A DNA stretch of 64,000 nucleotides. It comes from Parahalioglobus pacificus (GTDB taxonomy: Bacteria > Pseudomonadota > Gammaproteobacteria > Pseudomonadales > Halieaceae). How positions within the stretch are numbered: position 1 is the first letter of the stretch; every line of letters starts with the position of its first letter. The notes below the pieces were generated by a model. It had not been told where the DNA came from and did no database searches. It saw only the letters and a program-made list of their open reading frames with translations. Shown here in pieces: positions 1 through 8,474 of the stretch. The stretch lies in the NCBI RefSeq assembly GCF_014652275.1, contig NZ_BMYM01000003.1, positions 219,250 to 283,249 on the forward strand, read 5' to 3'. The position numbers and the translations under genes are program-made.

Positions 1-599
1 CCAATGGCTGTCTGTCTGTGCGGGAAGTGGCAGCCGCGGTAGAGCGCTTCGAGCGTGAACACACCGCCAATGACTCCACCTACTGGTTGTATTTCGAGCT
101 GCTTTGGCGCGAATTTTTCCACTGGCGCGCCTACCGCGACGACATCAATCTGTTCCGCCTGCACGGCGGGAAAAAACGCAAGCGACTGGTGAACTGCACG
201 TTCGAGCCGCGCGCATTTGCGCGTTGGTGTGCCGGCGACACCAATTTCCCATTGGTCAATGCGCTCATGCACCAGCTGGTTGCCACGGGATGGATGAGCA
301 ATCGCGGACGGCAGATCGCTGCCAGCTGTCTGGTTAACGAGTTGGGCTTGGACTGGCGCTACGGCGCCGCCTTCTTCGAGAAGCATCTGATTGATTATGA
401 TGTGGCCAGCAACTACGGCAACTGGCAATACCTTGCAGGCTCCGGCGCCGACCCCCGGGGTGGGCGCCATTTCAACCTACAGAAGCAAGCCGAAGAGCAT
501 GACCCGGATGGCACGTTCACTGCCAAATGGGACGGCGATCGCCCGCAACAGCCAGAATTTGTTACTGACGCCGCCGACTGGCCCATTCAGGACAGCTGA
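1..599 (+). CDS. Cryptochrome DASH, C-terminal part (gene enters from left edge)
   Basis: The open frame runs in from before base 1 and stops at 597-599, giving about 199 residues of the FAD-binding C-terminal half of a photolyase/cryptochrome. Visible family hallmarks are [15 protein letters not shown], the WMSNRGRQ segment, the [16 protein letters not shown] block and the [10 protein letters not shown] motif; the last two are typical of the CRY-DASH subfamily rather than CPD photolyases. CRY-DASH binds FAD and a folate antenna, repairs cyclobutane pyrimidine dimers mainly in single-stranded DNA, and may also sense blue light. An internal GTG at 18 is in frame but is not the start. Its stop codon overlaps the start of the small DUF2256 gene, so the two are probably co-translated. 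Subfamily assignment is firm; whether it acts in repair or signalling cannot be told from this fragment. Confidence 0.93.
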   Translation, partial: NGCLSVREVAAAVERFEREHTANDSTYWLYFELLWREFFHWRAYRDDINLFRLHGGKKRKRLVNCTFEPRAFARWCAGDTNFPLVNALMHQLVATGWMSNRGRQIAASCLVNELGLDWRYGAAFFEKHLIDYDVASNYGNWQYLAGSGADPRGGRHFNLQKQAEEHDPDGTFTAKWDGDRPQQPEFVTDAADWPIQDS

Positions 600-745
600 T
601 GGGGAGTTCACCCAAACCGCAGAAAACGTGCCCAGTCTGCAACCGCCCCTTCGAGTGGCGCGCCAAATGGCGGAAGAACTGGGACGACGTGAAGTACTGC
701 TCCAAGCGGTGTGCCAGCAACAGGCACAGGCTTAAGCAGCGTTAG
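599..745 (+). CDS. DUF2256 small zinc-ribbon-like protein
   Basis: This 48-residue basic protein starts at an ATG whose A is the last base of the CRY-DASH stop codon (TGATG), indicating translational coupling. It carries two Cys pairs, CPVC (residues 11-14) and CSKRC (34-38), separated by a Trp-rich stretch (W20, W24, W28), which is the DUF2256 pattern and suggests one bound zinc. DUF2256 proteins have no established biochemical role; they are often found next to cryptochrome or photolyase genes, and the coupling here fits a partner or maturation role (inference). The last 14 bases overlap the 3' end of the convergent FeS photolyase gene. Confidence 0.88.
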   Translation: MGSSPKPQKTCPVCNRPFEWRAKWRKNWDDVKYCSKRCASNRHRLKQR

Positions 746-2270
746 GGGCGTGGTGCGCCAGTACCTGGTCGGCCCACTGTAGAATCGCCTCCCGCTGCTC
801 TGGCGCGCGCTTGCGCCAGTTACCCAAGATCAATCCCATGCGAGCATTCTTGGTCAGGTATTCCGAGTGCCGGTCTATAAACCGCCAGTAGAGACTGTTA
901 TAGGGGCAAGCGCCCTCACCGGTGGTTTTTGCAGGGTCGTAGGGGCACTGGGCGCAGTGGTTTCCCTGACGCTGAATGTACTTGCCACTGGCAGCATAGG
1001 GTTTGCTGGCCATCATGCCGTTGTCGCCGTGCAGCGCCATACCCAAGGTGTTGGGCAACTCCACCCATTCAAAGGCATCCACGTACACCGCCAGATACCA
1101 GTCGCAGACCTCGCGCACGGATAAACCAGCCAGCAGGGAAAAGTTGCCGATCACCATCAACCGCTGGATATGGTGTCCATAGCCCAGGTCAAGGCTTTGC
1201 GTCAGCGCCTGTGACAGGCAGCGCATGTCTGTGTCACCGGTCCAGAAGTAATCGGGCAGCGGTGTTTTCGCGCCAAACGTGTTGCGCGTTGCGTACTCCG
1301 GCATCGCCAGCCAATACAGACCGCGCACATACTCCCGCCAGCCCAAGACCTGCCGGATAAAGCCTTCTGCAGATGCCAGCGAGCAATCACCCTTGCGCCA
1401 AGCCGCTTCCACGGCCTGGCAAACGGCCAGCGGATTGAGCAACCCGATGTTCAAGTACATTGAGATCAGGCTGTGAAAGAGCAGCGTGGACTCCTCGGCC
1501 AGCGCGTCCTGGTACATACCAAAGTTGTCCAGCGCCTCACGGCAGAACCACTGAAACTGCTGCTGCGCCTCGTCGGGAGTGACCGCACAATAAAACTGGG
1601 ACAAGTCGCCCGGATTATTCGGGAAGGCGGCATTCACCTCCGTGATCACCGCCTCGGTTATGGAGGATTGTGCAGGCCATTGCCGCACAGGAATCTCTAC
1701 CTGGTTGCGCCAGCCCTTGCGATTGTCCGCATCGTAGTTCCACTTGCCACCTTCGGGGCTGCCGTCGAGGTCGAGCAAAATGCCGTATCGCTTGCGCATT
1801 TCGCGATAGAAATACTCCATACGGAGCTGTTTCCGACCCTCGGCCCACTGCTCAAAATCTGCCCGTGAGCTGAGAAAACGGCTGTCTTCAATGATGTGGA
1901 CATCGCAGGAGAGCGTGTCCTGCCAGTCCCTCATCGCCGCAAGTAAACGATACTCACCCGGCTCGGTGCACAACAGTTGGCTTGCGCCGCTTCGCGTCAG
2001 GGCCTCATCGACCGCCGCCTTTAAGGAGGGCACCCCCTCGGAGTACTCGCGGTAAATGACGTTGAAACCGGCGTCGCGCAGCGCCGTGGCCGCGTGTCGC
2101 ATGGCCGCAAATATCAGGGCGATTTTGTGGCGGTTGTGCCGCACATAGCCGGCCTCCTCTGCGACCTCAGCGAAGAGCACAGTGTCGGTGGCAGGGTCTG
2201 CATCAAGCAGCGCAGGGTTGTCGGGACCCAGTTGGTCGCCAAGCACTAGGATGAGTCGTTGGTCAGTCAT
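732..2270 (-). CDS. Iron-sulfur bacterial cryptochrome/(6-4) photolyase (FeS-BCP, PhrB-like)
   Basis: A 512-residue member of the deoxyribodipyrimidine photolyase-related family. The N-terminal Rossmann domain opens with [10 protein letters not shown]; the C-terminal helical half should bind FAD. Counting from the ATG at 2270, cysteines fall at 351, 439, 442 and 455 (HCAQC, then GACPY). This matches within one residue the four 4Fe-4S ligands of Agrobacterium PhrB, so it should be a 4Fe-4S enzyme repairing (6-4) photoproducts with light. A GTG 18 bases upstream (2288) is also in frame, but the ATG gives the normal family N-terminus; neither has a strong Shine-Dalgarno. The gene lies downstream of the acylase on the same strand and converges on the CRY-DASH/DUF2256 pair, with a 14-bp overlap of the 3' ends. 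Confidence 0.93.
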   Translation of the reverse strand: MTDQRLILVLGDQLGPDNPALLDADPATDTVLFAEVAEEAGYVRHNRHKIALIFAAMRHAATALRDAGFNVIYREYSEGVPSLKAAVDEALTRSGASQLLCTEPGEYRLLAAMRDWQDTLSCDVHIIEDSRFLSSRADFEQWAEGRKQLRMEYFYREMRKRYGILLDLDGSPEGGKWNYDADNRKGWRNQVEIPVRQWPAQSSITEAVITEVNAAFPNNPGDLSQFYCAVTPDEAQQQFQWFCREALDNFGMYQDALAEESTLLFHSLISMYLNIGLLNPLAVCQAVEAAWRKGDCSLASAEGFIRQVLGWREYVRGLYWLAMPEYATRNTFGAKTPLPDYFWTGDTDMRCLSQALTQSLDLGYGHHIQRLMVIGNFSLLAGLSVREVCDWYLAVYVDAFEWVELPNTLGMALHGDNGMMASKPYAASGKYIQRQGNHCAQCPYDPAKTTGEGACPYNSLYWRFIDRHSEYLTKNARMGLILGNWRKRAPEQREAILQWADQVLAHHAPNAA

Positions 2271-2295
2271 AGTGATAATACGACTCACCGGGGGG

Positions 2296-2332
2296 ACTGG
2301 CCCAACCGCAGGGGTTAGGCCAGTGGTTTTTT
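2296..2332 (+). terminator. Hairpin with T-run between acylase stop and photolyase start
   Basis: A 12-bp stem (ACTGGCCCAACC against GGTTAGGCCAGT, one mismatch) with a 5-base loop, followed by GGTTTTTT on the plus strand. Both neighbouring genes are on the minus strand, where the U-tract is missing, so it either stops antisense readthrough or acts as an RNA structure in the minus-strand message. Confidence 0.4.
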
Positions 2333-4790
2333 ACTCCTCCAGGATCAGCGTCTCACCGATCTGGTTGGCAGTAATGTCTTCCTCACAGAAGGGGAACCGA
2401 ACCCATTGCTTGTCGGAGTACAGCTGGGTCTGATCGGCAAAGTGCGGCGACTCGGGGTCGGTGGATTGCGAGGGCACGAGCACAACGTCCGCTATCGGAC
2501 AATCCGACTCGTCCCAGGTGACCGCCTGAATGTAGCTGTTGCCCGAGGACGGGTTGGCGTACCCATCGTCGCCCAGGCGCGCGCTGATCGCACCGTACAC
2601 ACCCATCGTGCCCGCACCGCCGTGTATAGGAATGCGCGCGCCGTTACGCTCCAGGAATTGGAGATCACCCCAAGGGGCATCCAGCGATAAACCGCGGGTC
2701 GCCAAGCGCTCGGTGGCTTCGAACAGCACCCGTGTGACCAGATTCCGATTGGCCTCTACGGTCAGATCGATACCCGAGGGCGTGTTGAGCGGATCTGCCG
2801 GATCGAAATCCACGGCCCAAAACTCATCATTGGCCACCACACTCTGGTAGGGATCAGGAAATTCCCTGCGGATGCCCGCCCAGAACTCATTGAAGACCTG
2901 TGCACCACGGCTCTCCAGATCAACGCGACGGTCCCAGCGAGACAGCACTTCACAAGCCTCCGGGTTGTCTGCAGACATACCGTCATCGCAGAGTTGGAGC
3001 ACGTCATCCAGAACCACTTCAGCACCATACACGCGATTGGCGTACATCAGGCCCTTCAGCGTCTCCAAGTCGAACAGGGGCGTCTCACTGAGACCATCGG
3101 TGGCGTTCTTGCGCTCCTCGACCATCAGGTGGCCTATACGCGTGCGCAGGAACTGCTGCAGACCCTCGTAGCCCACGGGACCCATGATAGTGGGAAAGCC
3201 CTCCAGCGGCTGGGCCGGATTACTGAGCCAGTAGCTGTTGTTGCTGTTGCCCACGTAATCGCGTGTCCGCAGCTGCGGCAACAAGTTTGCGGGGTATAAG
3301 TTACTGCCTTCAGGCGCAGCCGGGTCATCGCCCCACTCACAGTCAGACGTTGATCCGTCCAATGAGATAATAACGTTGGTAGTTGCCTCTGCCAGCAGCG
3401 GTCCAATGATGCCGTTGACGCAGCTATCCAGCTGAGCCTGGGTAACGAAGGGGATCGCGGAAATCTCGCCGTAGAAGGCTTCGCCATTACGATCAGCGGC
3501 AAACTCGTGGAACACCGGGTTTCCGACCTCATCCAGCGCCGTGATGTACTCGTCTAGGCTGGTAGCCTGCCCCTTGGTAATCCACTGCTGAATACCGCGA
3601 ATGCCCGTCAGAATATTGGCGTCGCGGAATGCCAACACCGATCCATTGAAGAGCGGCCAACCGTCCAACAGACTGCTCACGCTCTTCAGGTTCACGATGG
3701 GGCCAAAGTGCGATTCATAGAAGGTGTAGCTGCGCGACTCCAGCGTGCCATCGGGCAGTAATACCTCAATGGTCACGTCCTGCGGCACGATGTCGCGCAG
3801 TTCGCCATCGAATTCGTATTGAAGCGGGTTATCGGGGTTGAGTTTCAGTTCATAAAAACTGAAACGGTTCGCCAACGATACGGTGTGGGTCCAGGCCACA
3901 TCCTTATTAAACCCAATGCCGATGAAAGGAAATCCGTGCAGGGCTGCGCCGGCTACATCGTACTCGCCGGGCAACGTCAGGTGCGCCTGGTACCAGGCGC
4001 CGGCGCCAAACCAGGGCTGGTGCGGATTGCCCAACAACAGCCCACTTCCGTTCTGCGTGGACTCGCTGCCGATAGCCAACGCGTTACTGCCTTGGTCAAG
4101 GTTACGCAGCGGCAGCGTGGCTATGGCGGCAGAGGCAGCCACCTTCTCCAGTCCCTGCGCCGAAGGGGTGGCGGCATTACCGCCATCTGGACCTGCAACG
4201 CTCAGCAGTGCAGAGCGCACCAACCCTTGGTCGGAGCTGCCGCGCAGGGCCTCGCGGCGCAGGAAGAAAAACAGGTCTGTCGCATCAAACGGTGTTACCC
4301 ATGCGGCATTGCGACAGCCAAGATCGCCCTCCGGCAGATTCTCAACACCGGTTTCCTCAAGGTAGCGGTTCATACCGCGCGCGTAACCTTCGGCCAAATC
4401 CCGGGCAAACTGGGGTAACTGACTGACAAACCGTTCTTCAAATTCTTCTTTACTGCCGTTGAGGTAGCGAAACAGGAAGTCTGACTCCACACTGCCCTCT
4501 TCCTCGCCAAACAACTCTGCTGAACGACCACTCGCGAAAACAATTTCGCGCCGTGTGACGCAGTAGTTATCCTGAGCGTAGGCATAGCCAAAGCCGTAGC
4601 CCAGACTGGTCCAGTCATCGGCCTTAATGTGGGGAATACCGAACTCTGTTCGACGGATCTCAGCACTCAGAGTCACGTCGGGCACCACGGGCTCGATGGG
4701 TTCTACCGGCGGCGGCGGATTGTTGTCTGAAGAGTCACTACAGGCCACCATGGCGACACAGGCCACGGCTATCAGCGATCGTCTGAACAC
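2331..4790 (-). CDS. Penicillin acylase family (Ntn-hydrolase) lipoprotein
   Basis: An 819-residue precursor. The N-terminus is a lipoprotein signal (hydrophobic stretch ending MVAC, lipidated Cys at 17) followed by a Pro-rich linker, so the enzyme is membrane-anchored outside the cytoplasm. The Ntn-hydrolase nucleophile is the Ser in QGSNALAIG (about residue 235); autocatalytic cleavage before it would give alpha and beta chains. GNPHQPWFGAGAWYQ and FPFIGIGFNKDVAWTHTVS are typical beta-chain motifs. Relatives include N-acyl-homoserine-lactone acylases (PvdQ, QuiP) and aculeacin acylase; the substrate cannot be fixed from sequence. The GTG start is supported by AAGGA seven bases upstream and by a promoter at 4828-4856. 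It is divergent from the membrane dipeptidase, suggesting a shared role in amide-bond scavenging. Confidence 0.93.
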   Translation of the reverse strand: MFRRSLIAVACVAMVACSDSSDNNPPPPVEPIEPVVPDVTLSAEIRRTEFGIPHIKADDWTSLGYGFGYAYAQDNYCVTRREIVFASGRSAELFGEEEGSVESDFLFRYLNGSKEEFEERFVSQLPQFARDLAEGYARGMNRYLEETGVENLPEGDLGCRNAAWVTPFDATDLFFFLRREALRGSSDQGLVRSALLSVAGPDGGNAATPSAQGLEKVAASAAIATLPLRNLDQGSNALAIGSESTQNGSGLLLGNPHQPWFGAGAWYQAHLTLPGEYDVAGAALHGFPFIGIGFNKDVAWTHTVSLANRFSFYELKLNPDNPLQYEFDGELRDIVPQDVTIEVLLPDGTLESRSYTFYESHFGPIVNLKSVSSLLDGWPLFNGSVLAFRDANILTGIRGIQQWITKGQATSLDEYITALDEVGNPVFHEFAADRNGEAFYGEISAIPFVTQAQLDSCVNGIIGPLLAEATTNVIISLDGSTSDCEWGDDPAAPEGSNLYPANLLPQLRTRDYVGNSNNSYWLSNPAQPLEGFPTIMGPVGYEGLQQFLRTRIGHLMVEERKNATDGLSETPLFDLETLKGLMYANRVYGAEVVLDDVLQLCDDGMSADNPEACEVLSRWDRRVDLESRGAQVFNEFWAGIRREFPDPYQSVVANDEFWAVDFDPADPLNTPSGIDLTVEANRNLVTRVLFEATERLATRGLSLDAPWGDLQFLERNGARIPIHGGAGTMGVYGAISARLGDDGYANPSSGNSYIQAVTWDESDCPIADVVLVPSQSTDPESPHFADQTQLYSDKQWVRFPFCEEDITANQIGETLILEE

Positions 4791-4827
4791 GGTTTATCCT
4801 TTTTATTGTCAATTTTGCGGAACACAG

Positions 4828-4856
4828 ACTCTAGTAAATGTCGCATTTTTTAACAA
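4828..4856 (-). promoter_or_regulatory. Sigma70-type promoter for the acylase gene
   Basis: Read on the minus strand: TTGTTA, 17-bp spacer, TAGAGT. It lies about 40 bases upstream of the GTG start at 4790, in the short divergent gap shared with the dipeptidase gene. Confidence 0.55.
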
Positions 4857-4952
4857 CAGAACAAGGCTAATTGGGTGAACCCTCCGGCGTAACCTCATGC
4901 AACGCTGTACCTTGGCTGATAAGCTCCCTGCACTTGCTCAAGGAATCCATCG

Positions 4953-6122
4953 ATGAAAACTGCACTGTCTGTGGTCATGGCGCTAGTGCTGGCTGGCCTT
5001 CTGTTGTTCTTCGCGCTGGCACCGGCGCAAATAGAGCGCGGCATGAACGTTATCCAGCCGGGCCCTGAACCCGAGATCAGCGACGCTGCTCGGGCGCTGC
5101 ACTCTGAGCTGTTCATTGGCGACCTGCACAGTGACAGCACACTGTGGCGACGTGACCTGACCCAGGCGTCAGACAGGGGACACGTTGACCTGCCACGCCT
5201 GGTAGCCGGCAATGTCGCCCTGCAGGTTTTCACGTCCGTGACCAAGTCGCCGTCCGGACAAAACTATGAACGCAATGCCACGGACACCTCAGACAACATC
5301 ACCTTGCTGGCCATTGCCCAACGCTGGCCGCCTGCCACCTGGAGTAGCCTCACCGAGCGAGCGCTGTACCAAGCACACAAGTTGCACATACTCGCCGAGG
5401 AGCATCCCGAAAAAGTGCAGCTGGTGCGCAGTCGTACCGAGTTGGCGCGTCTGCTGGCGCGGCGCGAAGCCGGGGAAACCGTGGTCGGTGGGATTCTCGG
5501 CACCGAGGGCGGCCATGCGCTGGATGGTGAGCTTGCGAACATCCAGGTGCTATACGACGCCGGCCTACGTGTGGTGGGTTTACAACATTTCTTTGATAAC
5601 AAGCTGGGCGGATCGCTGCACGGCGAGACCGGCGACGGCCTGAGTGAGTTCGGCCAACAGGCGGTCGACGCCATGCTGGCTCTCGACATGATTATCGACG
5701 TAGCGCACAGCTCCGAAGCCGTGGTTCGGGATGTACTGGCGCGCAGTGACAAGCCTGTCATTGTTAGCCACACCGGCTTTCAGGGGCACTGCAACACACC
5801 GCGCAATATCAGCGATGCCCTGATGGTCGAAATCGCTGACGCCGGCGGGATCGTCGGTGTCGGCTATTGGGATGCCGCCGTCTGCGACACGAGCGTCGCG
5901 GCTATCGTCGATGGCATCCGTTACGGCATTGATCTCATCGGCGAAGACCACGTGGCATTGGGCTCGGATTACGATGGCACCATTGCAGCGCCCTTCGACA
6001 CCTCGCAGCTGATCCTGTTGACCACCGAGATGCTCAATCGCGGCTTCACCGAAACGGAGATCCGCAAAGTCATGGGCCTGAATATGCTGCGCATTCTGCA
6101 AGATGGTCTGCCGGTGGAATAA
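4953..6122 (+). CDS. Membrane dipeptidase, peptidase M19 (renal dipeptidase family)
   Basis: A 389-residue zinc dipeptidase with an N-terminal hydrophobic segment (residues about 5-25) that acts as signal or anchor, placing it in the periplasm. Metal and active-site residues of the M19 family are visible: DLHSD (H59, D61), TEGGH (E185), DVAHSS (H252), SHTGF (H273) and GSDYDG (D339). M19 enzymes hydrolyse dipeptides, including those with a D-residue or dehydro-residue at the second position. AAGGA eight bases before the ATG supports the start. Divergent from the acylase, it may take products or related amides from the same extracytoplasmic pool (inference). No terminator with a T-run follows directly. 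Confidence 0.95.
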   Translation: MKTALSVVMALVLAGLLLFFALAPAQIERGMNVIQPGPEPEISDAARALHSELFIGDLHSDSTLWRRDLTQASDRGHVDLPRLVAGNVALQVFTSVTKSPSGQNYERNATDTSDNITLLAIAQRWPPATWSSLTERALYQAHKLHILAEEHPEKVQLVRSRTELARLLARREAGETVVGGILGTEGGHALDGELANIQVLYDAGLRVVGLQHFFDNKLGGSLHGETGDGLSEFGQQAVDAMLALDMIIDVAHSSEAVVRDVLARSDKPVIVSHTGFQGHCNTPRNISDALMVEIADAGGIVGVGYWDAAVCDTSVAAIVDGIRYGIDLIGEDHVALGSDYDGTIAAPFDTSQLILLTTEMLNRGFTETEIRKVMGLNMLRILQDGLPVE

Positions 6123-6180
6123 AACGCCGGGGTGGCCCGTCATCTGAGTGTCTCATCGGCACGCTACCCTGCGAACTTTT

Positions 6181-6200
6181 TCACAATCGCAAGATTGTGA
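6181..6200. repeat. Perfect 8-bp inverted repeat with GCAA loop
   Basis: TCACAATC and GATTGTGA flank GCAA. There is no T-run downstream on either strand, so it is not a simple intrinsic terminator. It may be an operator-like site or an RNA hairpin with a GNRA loop. Confidence 0.5.
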
Positions 6201-6458
6201 TTGACCGCGATACATGGATTGGCGAGCATAACCACGATCGCAGCGAACGCTAGGCGTCGCTCAAAAGCAGCAGGCACATTACCGCAAAGCCCGCTGTCCA
6301 GAGACACCGAACAACCAACGAGTAAAGACAGTGACCACGCTACTAAGCATGCATAAACGACAGCACCCGCGCCACGACGCCTCCGTCATTGCGTGGGTAT
6401 GCCGTTGTATGCGGCGTGGTTTAAGGAAGCACCAGGTATAAATACCGTTTGAATCAGA

Positions 6459-6492
6459 GGCCTCCGAAAACCGCGTTTTCGGGGGCCTTTTT
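6459..6492 (+). terminator. Strong intrinsic terminator upstream of MFS gene
   Basis: A 13-bp stem (GGCCTCCGAAAAC with GTTTTCGGGGGCC, one G-U pair) with a 3-base loop, followed by TTTTT. It lies 65 bp before the MFS start and 337 bp after the dipeptidase stop, so it ends either a long 3' UTR or a small unassigned RNA. Confidence 0.75.
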
Positions 6493-6557
6493 CGTTATCC
6501 AACGTTAAATCCAAAGCTCTTCGAAAACCGGTTCTCGGCCTCTCAGGGGCGAGCACC

Positions 6558-7790
6558 ATGAACATTTCATTACACAACAACATAAAGACGCTCTACGCGA
6601 TCGGCTTCTTTCAGAGCTTTATCGTGGTCATACCCGTATTCGTGCCGCTGCTGCAGGGCTATGGCCTGTCCATGAGTCAGGTGTTGATGACCCAGGCCGC
6701 TTTTGCCTTCACGATCGCACTGTGTGAAGTCCCCTCGGGTTACATTGCGGATCTCTGGGGCAGGCGCAACGCCATTCTGGTGGGTTCCGCACTGAACGCG
6801 CTTGGGTTCCTGTCCCTGTTACAGGCAAATACCTTCGTGGATTTCCTGCTGTACGAAATGGTGCTGGGCGTTGGCTTCAGCCTGATTTCCGGTGCGGATC
6901 TGGCGTTGTTGTACGACAGTGAGTTGCAGCTGCAGCGCGAGGGCAAGCCGGGCGGCGCGGGCGCGGGAAAATCCCTGAGTCGCCTGATTGCCATCGAAGC
7001 TGCGGCTTCCGGTATCGCCGGGATCGCAGCCAGCCTGCTGCTGTTGCACTCTATGAGCAGCGTCATCATGCTGCAGGCTATCACCGGTTTTGCGCCGCTG
7101 ATTCTCGGTGTGCTGCTGGTCGAAACGCCCAGACCTACACGCACCGGGTCGCATGGCGCCAATGCCAAAGCCGTGGCGCGACTGCTGTTCTTTGGTAAGC
7201 CCGTGGTCTTATGGACAGCTTTTGCGATCGGCGTGTTTGGCTTGCTGGCGGTCTACGTGTTCTGGATCTACCAGAAATACTGGGAGGTTCAGGGTGTGCC
7301 GCTGCAGAGCTTTGGCTACCTGTGGGCGGTATTCGCACTCACCGTCAGCCTCGCTGCGCGCTACGCCAGCGATATCGAGCAGTGGCTGGGCACCAACCGC
7401 CTGCTGTTCCTGTTGGCATTACTCCCACTGTTGGGCTTGCTGGGCATGGTGGTTGGACCTGGCTGGTGGGGTGTTTACGCCGGTCTGGCGGTGCAGGTAT
7501 CACGCGGCATCAGTCTCACGCTCTTCTATGAGGCGCTGAATCGTCGTGTACCCGGGGATTTCCGTGCCACGGTGAATTCGCTGGTAAGCCTGTGCGTGCG
7601 CGCACTCTTTATCGTTACCGGGCCGGCCCTGGGCTGGGTCATGGATGAGTACGGTGTGCATACAGCATTGCTGGTGCTGGGTATGTTATTCGCGCCGTTG
7701 CTGTCCATTGTGGTGATGCCTCTGGTGGCGCGTATCGCCAGCGAACGTGCCTCCCTGGCCAATCTGGAGCAGCAGAGTCATCCCGGCTAA
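6558..7790 (+). CDS. MFS transporter, unknown substrate
   Basis: A 410-residue polytopic membrane protein with about 12 predicted hydrophobic segments. Residues 50-75 carry the MFS loop 2-3 signature in the form CEVPSGYIADLWGRRNAI, where a conserved acidic residue precedes a GRR turn. The inner membrane is the expected site. The substrate cannot be predicted; relatives are annotated only as MFS. AGGGG lies about nine bases before the ATG. It stands alone between terminators at 6459-6492 and 7801-7826, so it is probably a single-gene transcript. Confidence 0.88.
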   Translation: MNISLHNNIKTLYAIGFFQSFIVVIPVFVPLLQGYGLSMSQVLMTQAAFAFTIALCEVPSGYIADLWGRRNAILVGSALNALGFLSLLQANTFVDFLLYEMVLGVGFSLISGADLALLYDSELQLQREGKPGGAGAGKSLSRLIAIEAAASGIAGIAASLLLLHSMSSVIMLQAITGFAPLILGVLLVETPRPTRTGSHGANAKAVARLLFFGKPVVLWTAFAIGVFGLLAVYVFWIYQKYWEVQGVPLQSFGYLWAVFALTVSLAARYASDIEQWLGTNRLLFLLALLPLLGLLGMVVGPGWWGVYAGLAVQVSRGISLTLFYEALNRRVPGDFRATVNSLVSLCVRALFIVTGPALGWVMDEYGVHTALLVLGMLFAPLLSIVVMPLVARIASERASLANLEQQSHPG

Positions 7791-7800
7791 GCCCGATCAC

Positions 7801-7826
7801 CGGCGCCCACCTGGGCGTCGGATTTT
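7801..7826 (+). terminator. Probable terminator of the MFS gene
   Basis: CGGCGCCCA pairs with TGGGCGTCG (one G-U) across a short loop and is followed by GATTTTC, ten bases after the MFS stop codon. The T-run is short. Confidence 0.5.
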
Positions 7827-7925
7827 CAGCCACAGCCCGAATCCTTAGTTTTCCACAACATCTGCTAGACAACAGAATCGCCGCTGCTAGAGTTATTCAG
7901 GCAGTCAGTTCACACGGTGAATACC

Positions 7926-8441
7926 ATGTTTGAGCGCAACAAGAACAAAGGCGCGGGCAACCCGCCTGAGACCCCGGCACCCCAGCCCACTGCGCCAGCC
8001 AACCCGCCGGCCAGCGCAACCAACACGACCAGCAGGAGCACTGCGATGATCGGAAACAGCATCGTTATTAAAGGCACCGTCTCCGGTGATGAGGACCTGA
8101 CTATTCAGGGCACGGTTGAAGGAACCATCGAGTTAGGCACCAATGAGGTCACCATTGGCGAGTCAGGCAAAGTATCGGCTGATGTACACGCCCGCATGGT
8201 GCGTATCGACGGCGAGGTCACGGGCGACATCAAAGGCGGCGAAAAGGTCGTGATTTCCAAGTCAGGTAATGTGCGGGGCAATATTGTTGCTCCGCGTGTC
8301 ACACTGGAGGACGGCGCCATCTTCAAGGGCAGCATTGATATGGATCCGGGTGACAATGTGGTGAAGAAGCCCACTTTGGCCAGCAGCGATGCCAAGTCGG
8401 ATGACACGCCTACGGCAGGCTTTGATCTGAAGAGTGGCTAA
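7926..8441 (+). CDS. Bactofilin (polymer-forming cytoskeletal protein)
   Basis: A 171-residue protein with a Pro/Ala/Thr-rich N-terminal tail (residues 1-38), then a single bactofilin (DUF583) beta-helix domain, about residues 40-150. The repeated short beta-strand pattern with Gly/Val/Ile turns is clear (NSIVIKGTVSGDEDLTIQG, then VRIDGEVTGDIKGG). Bactofilins self-assemble without nucleotide into filaments at the inner face of the membrane and help shape cells, place stalks or organise wall enzymes. An in-frame GTG at 7917 could add three residues; the ATG fits the usual MF-R/K start. It is followed 33 bp later by a methyltransferase-like gene on the same strand. No M23 peptidase, a frequent bactofilin partner, is adjacent. 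Confidence 0.93.
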   Translation: MFERNKNKGAGNPPETPAPQPTAPANPPASATNTTSRSTAMIGNSIVIKGTVSGDEDLTIQGTVEGTIELGTNEVTIGESGKVSADVHARMVRIDGEVTGDIKGGEKVVISKSGNVRGNIVAPRVTLEDGAIFKGSIDMDPGDNVVKKPTLASSDAKSDDTPTAGFDLKSG

Positions 8442-8474
8442 GAGGCTGCATCGGCGCTCATCGCCCGGTAACTG

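Larger units (their letters stand above)
6123..6557. other. 435-bp intergenic region with a palindrome and an orphan terminator
   Basis: No credible coding frame is seen between the dipeptidase and the MFS gene. The region holds a perfect 8-bp inverted repeat at 6181-6200 and a strong plus-strand terminator at 6459-6492 whose transcript is not assigned. The 6330-6460 stretch contains a small GGTAT/ATACC palindrome near 6436 and could encode a short RNA ending at that terminator, but I find no convincing promoter. Confidence 0.5.
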
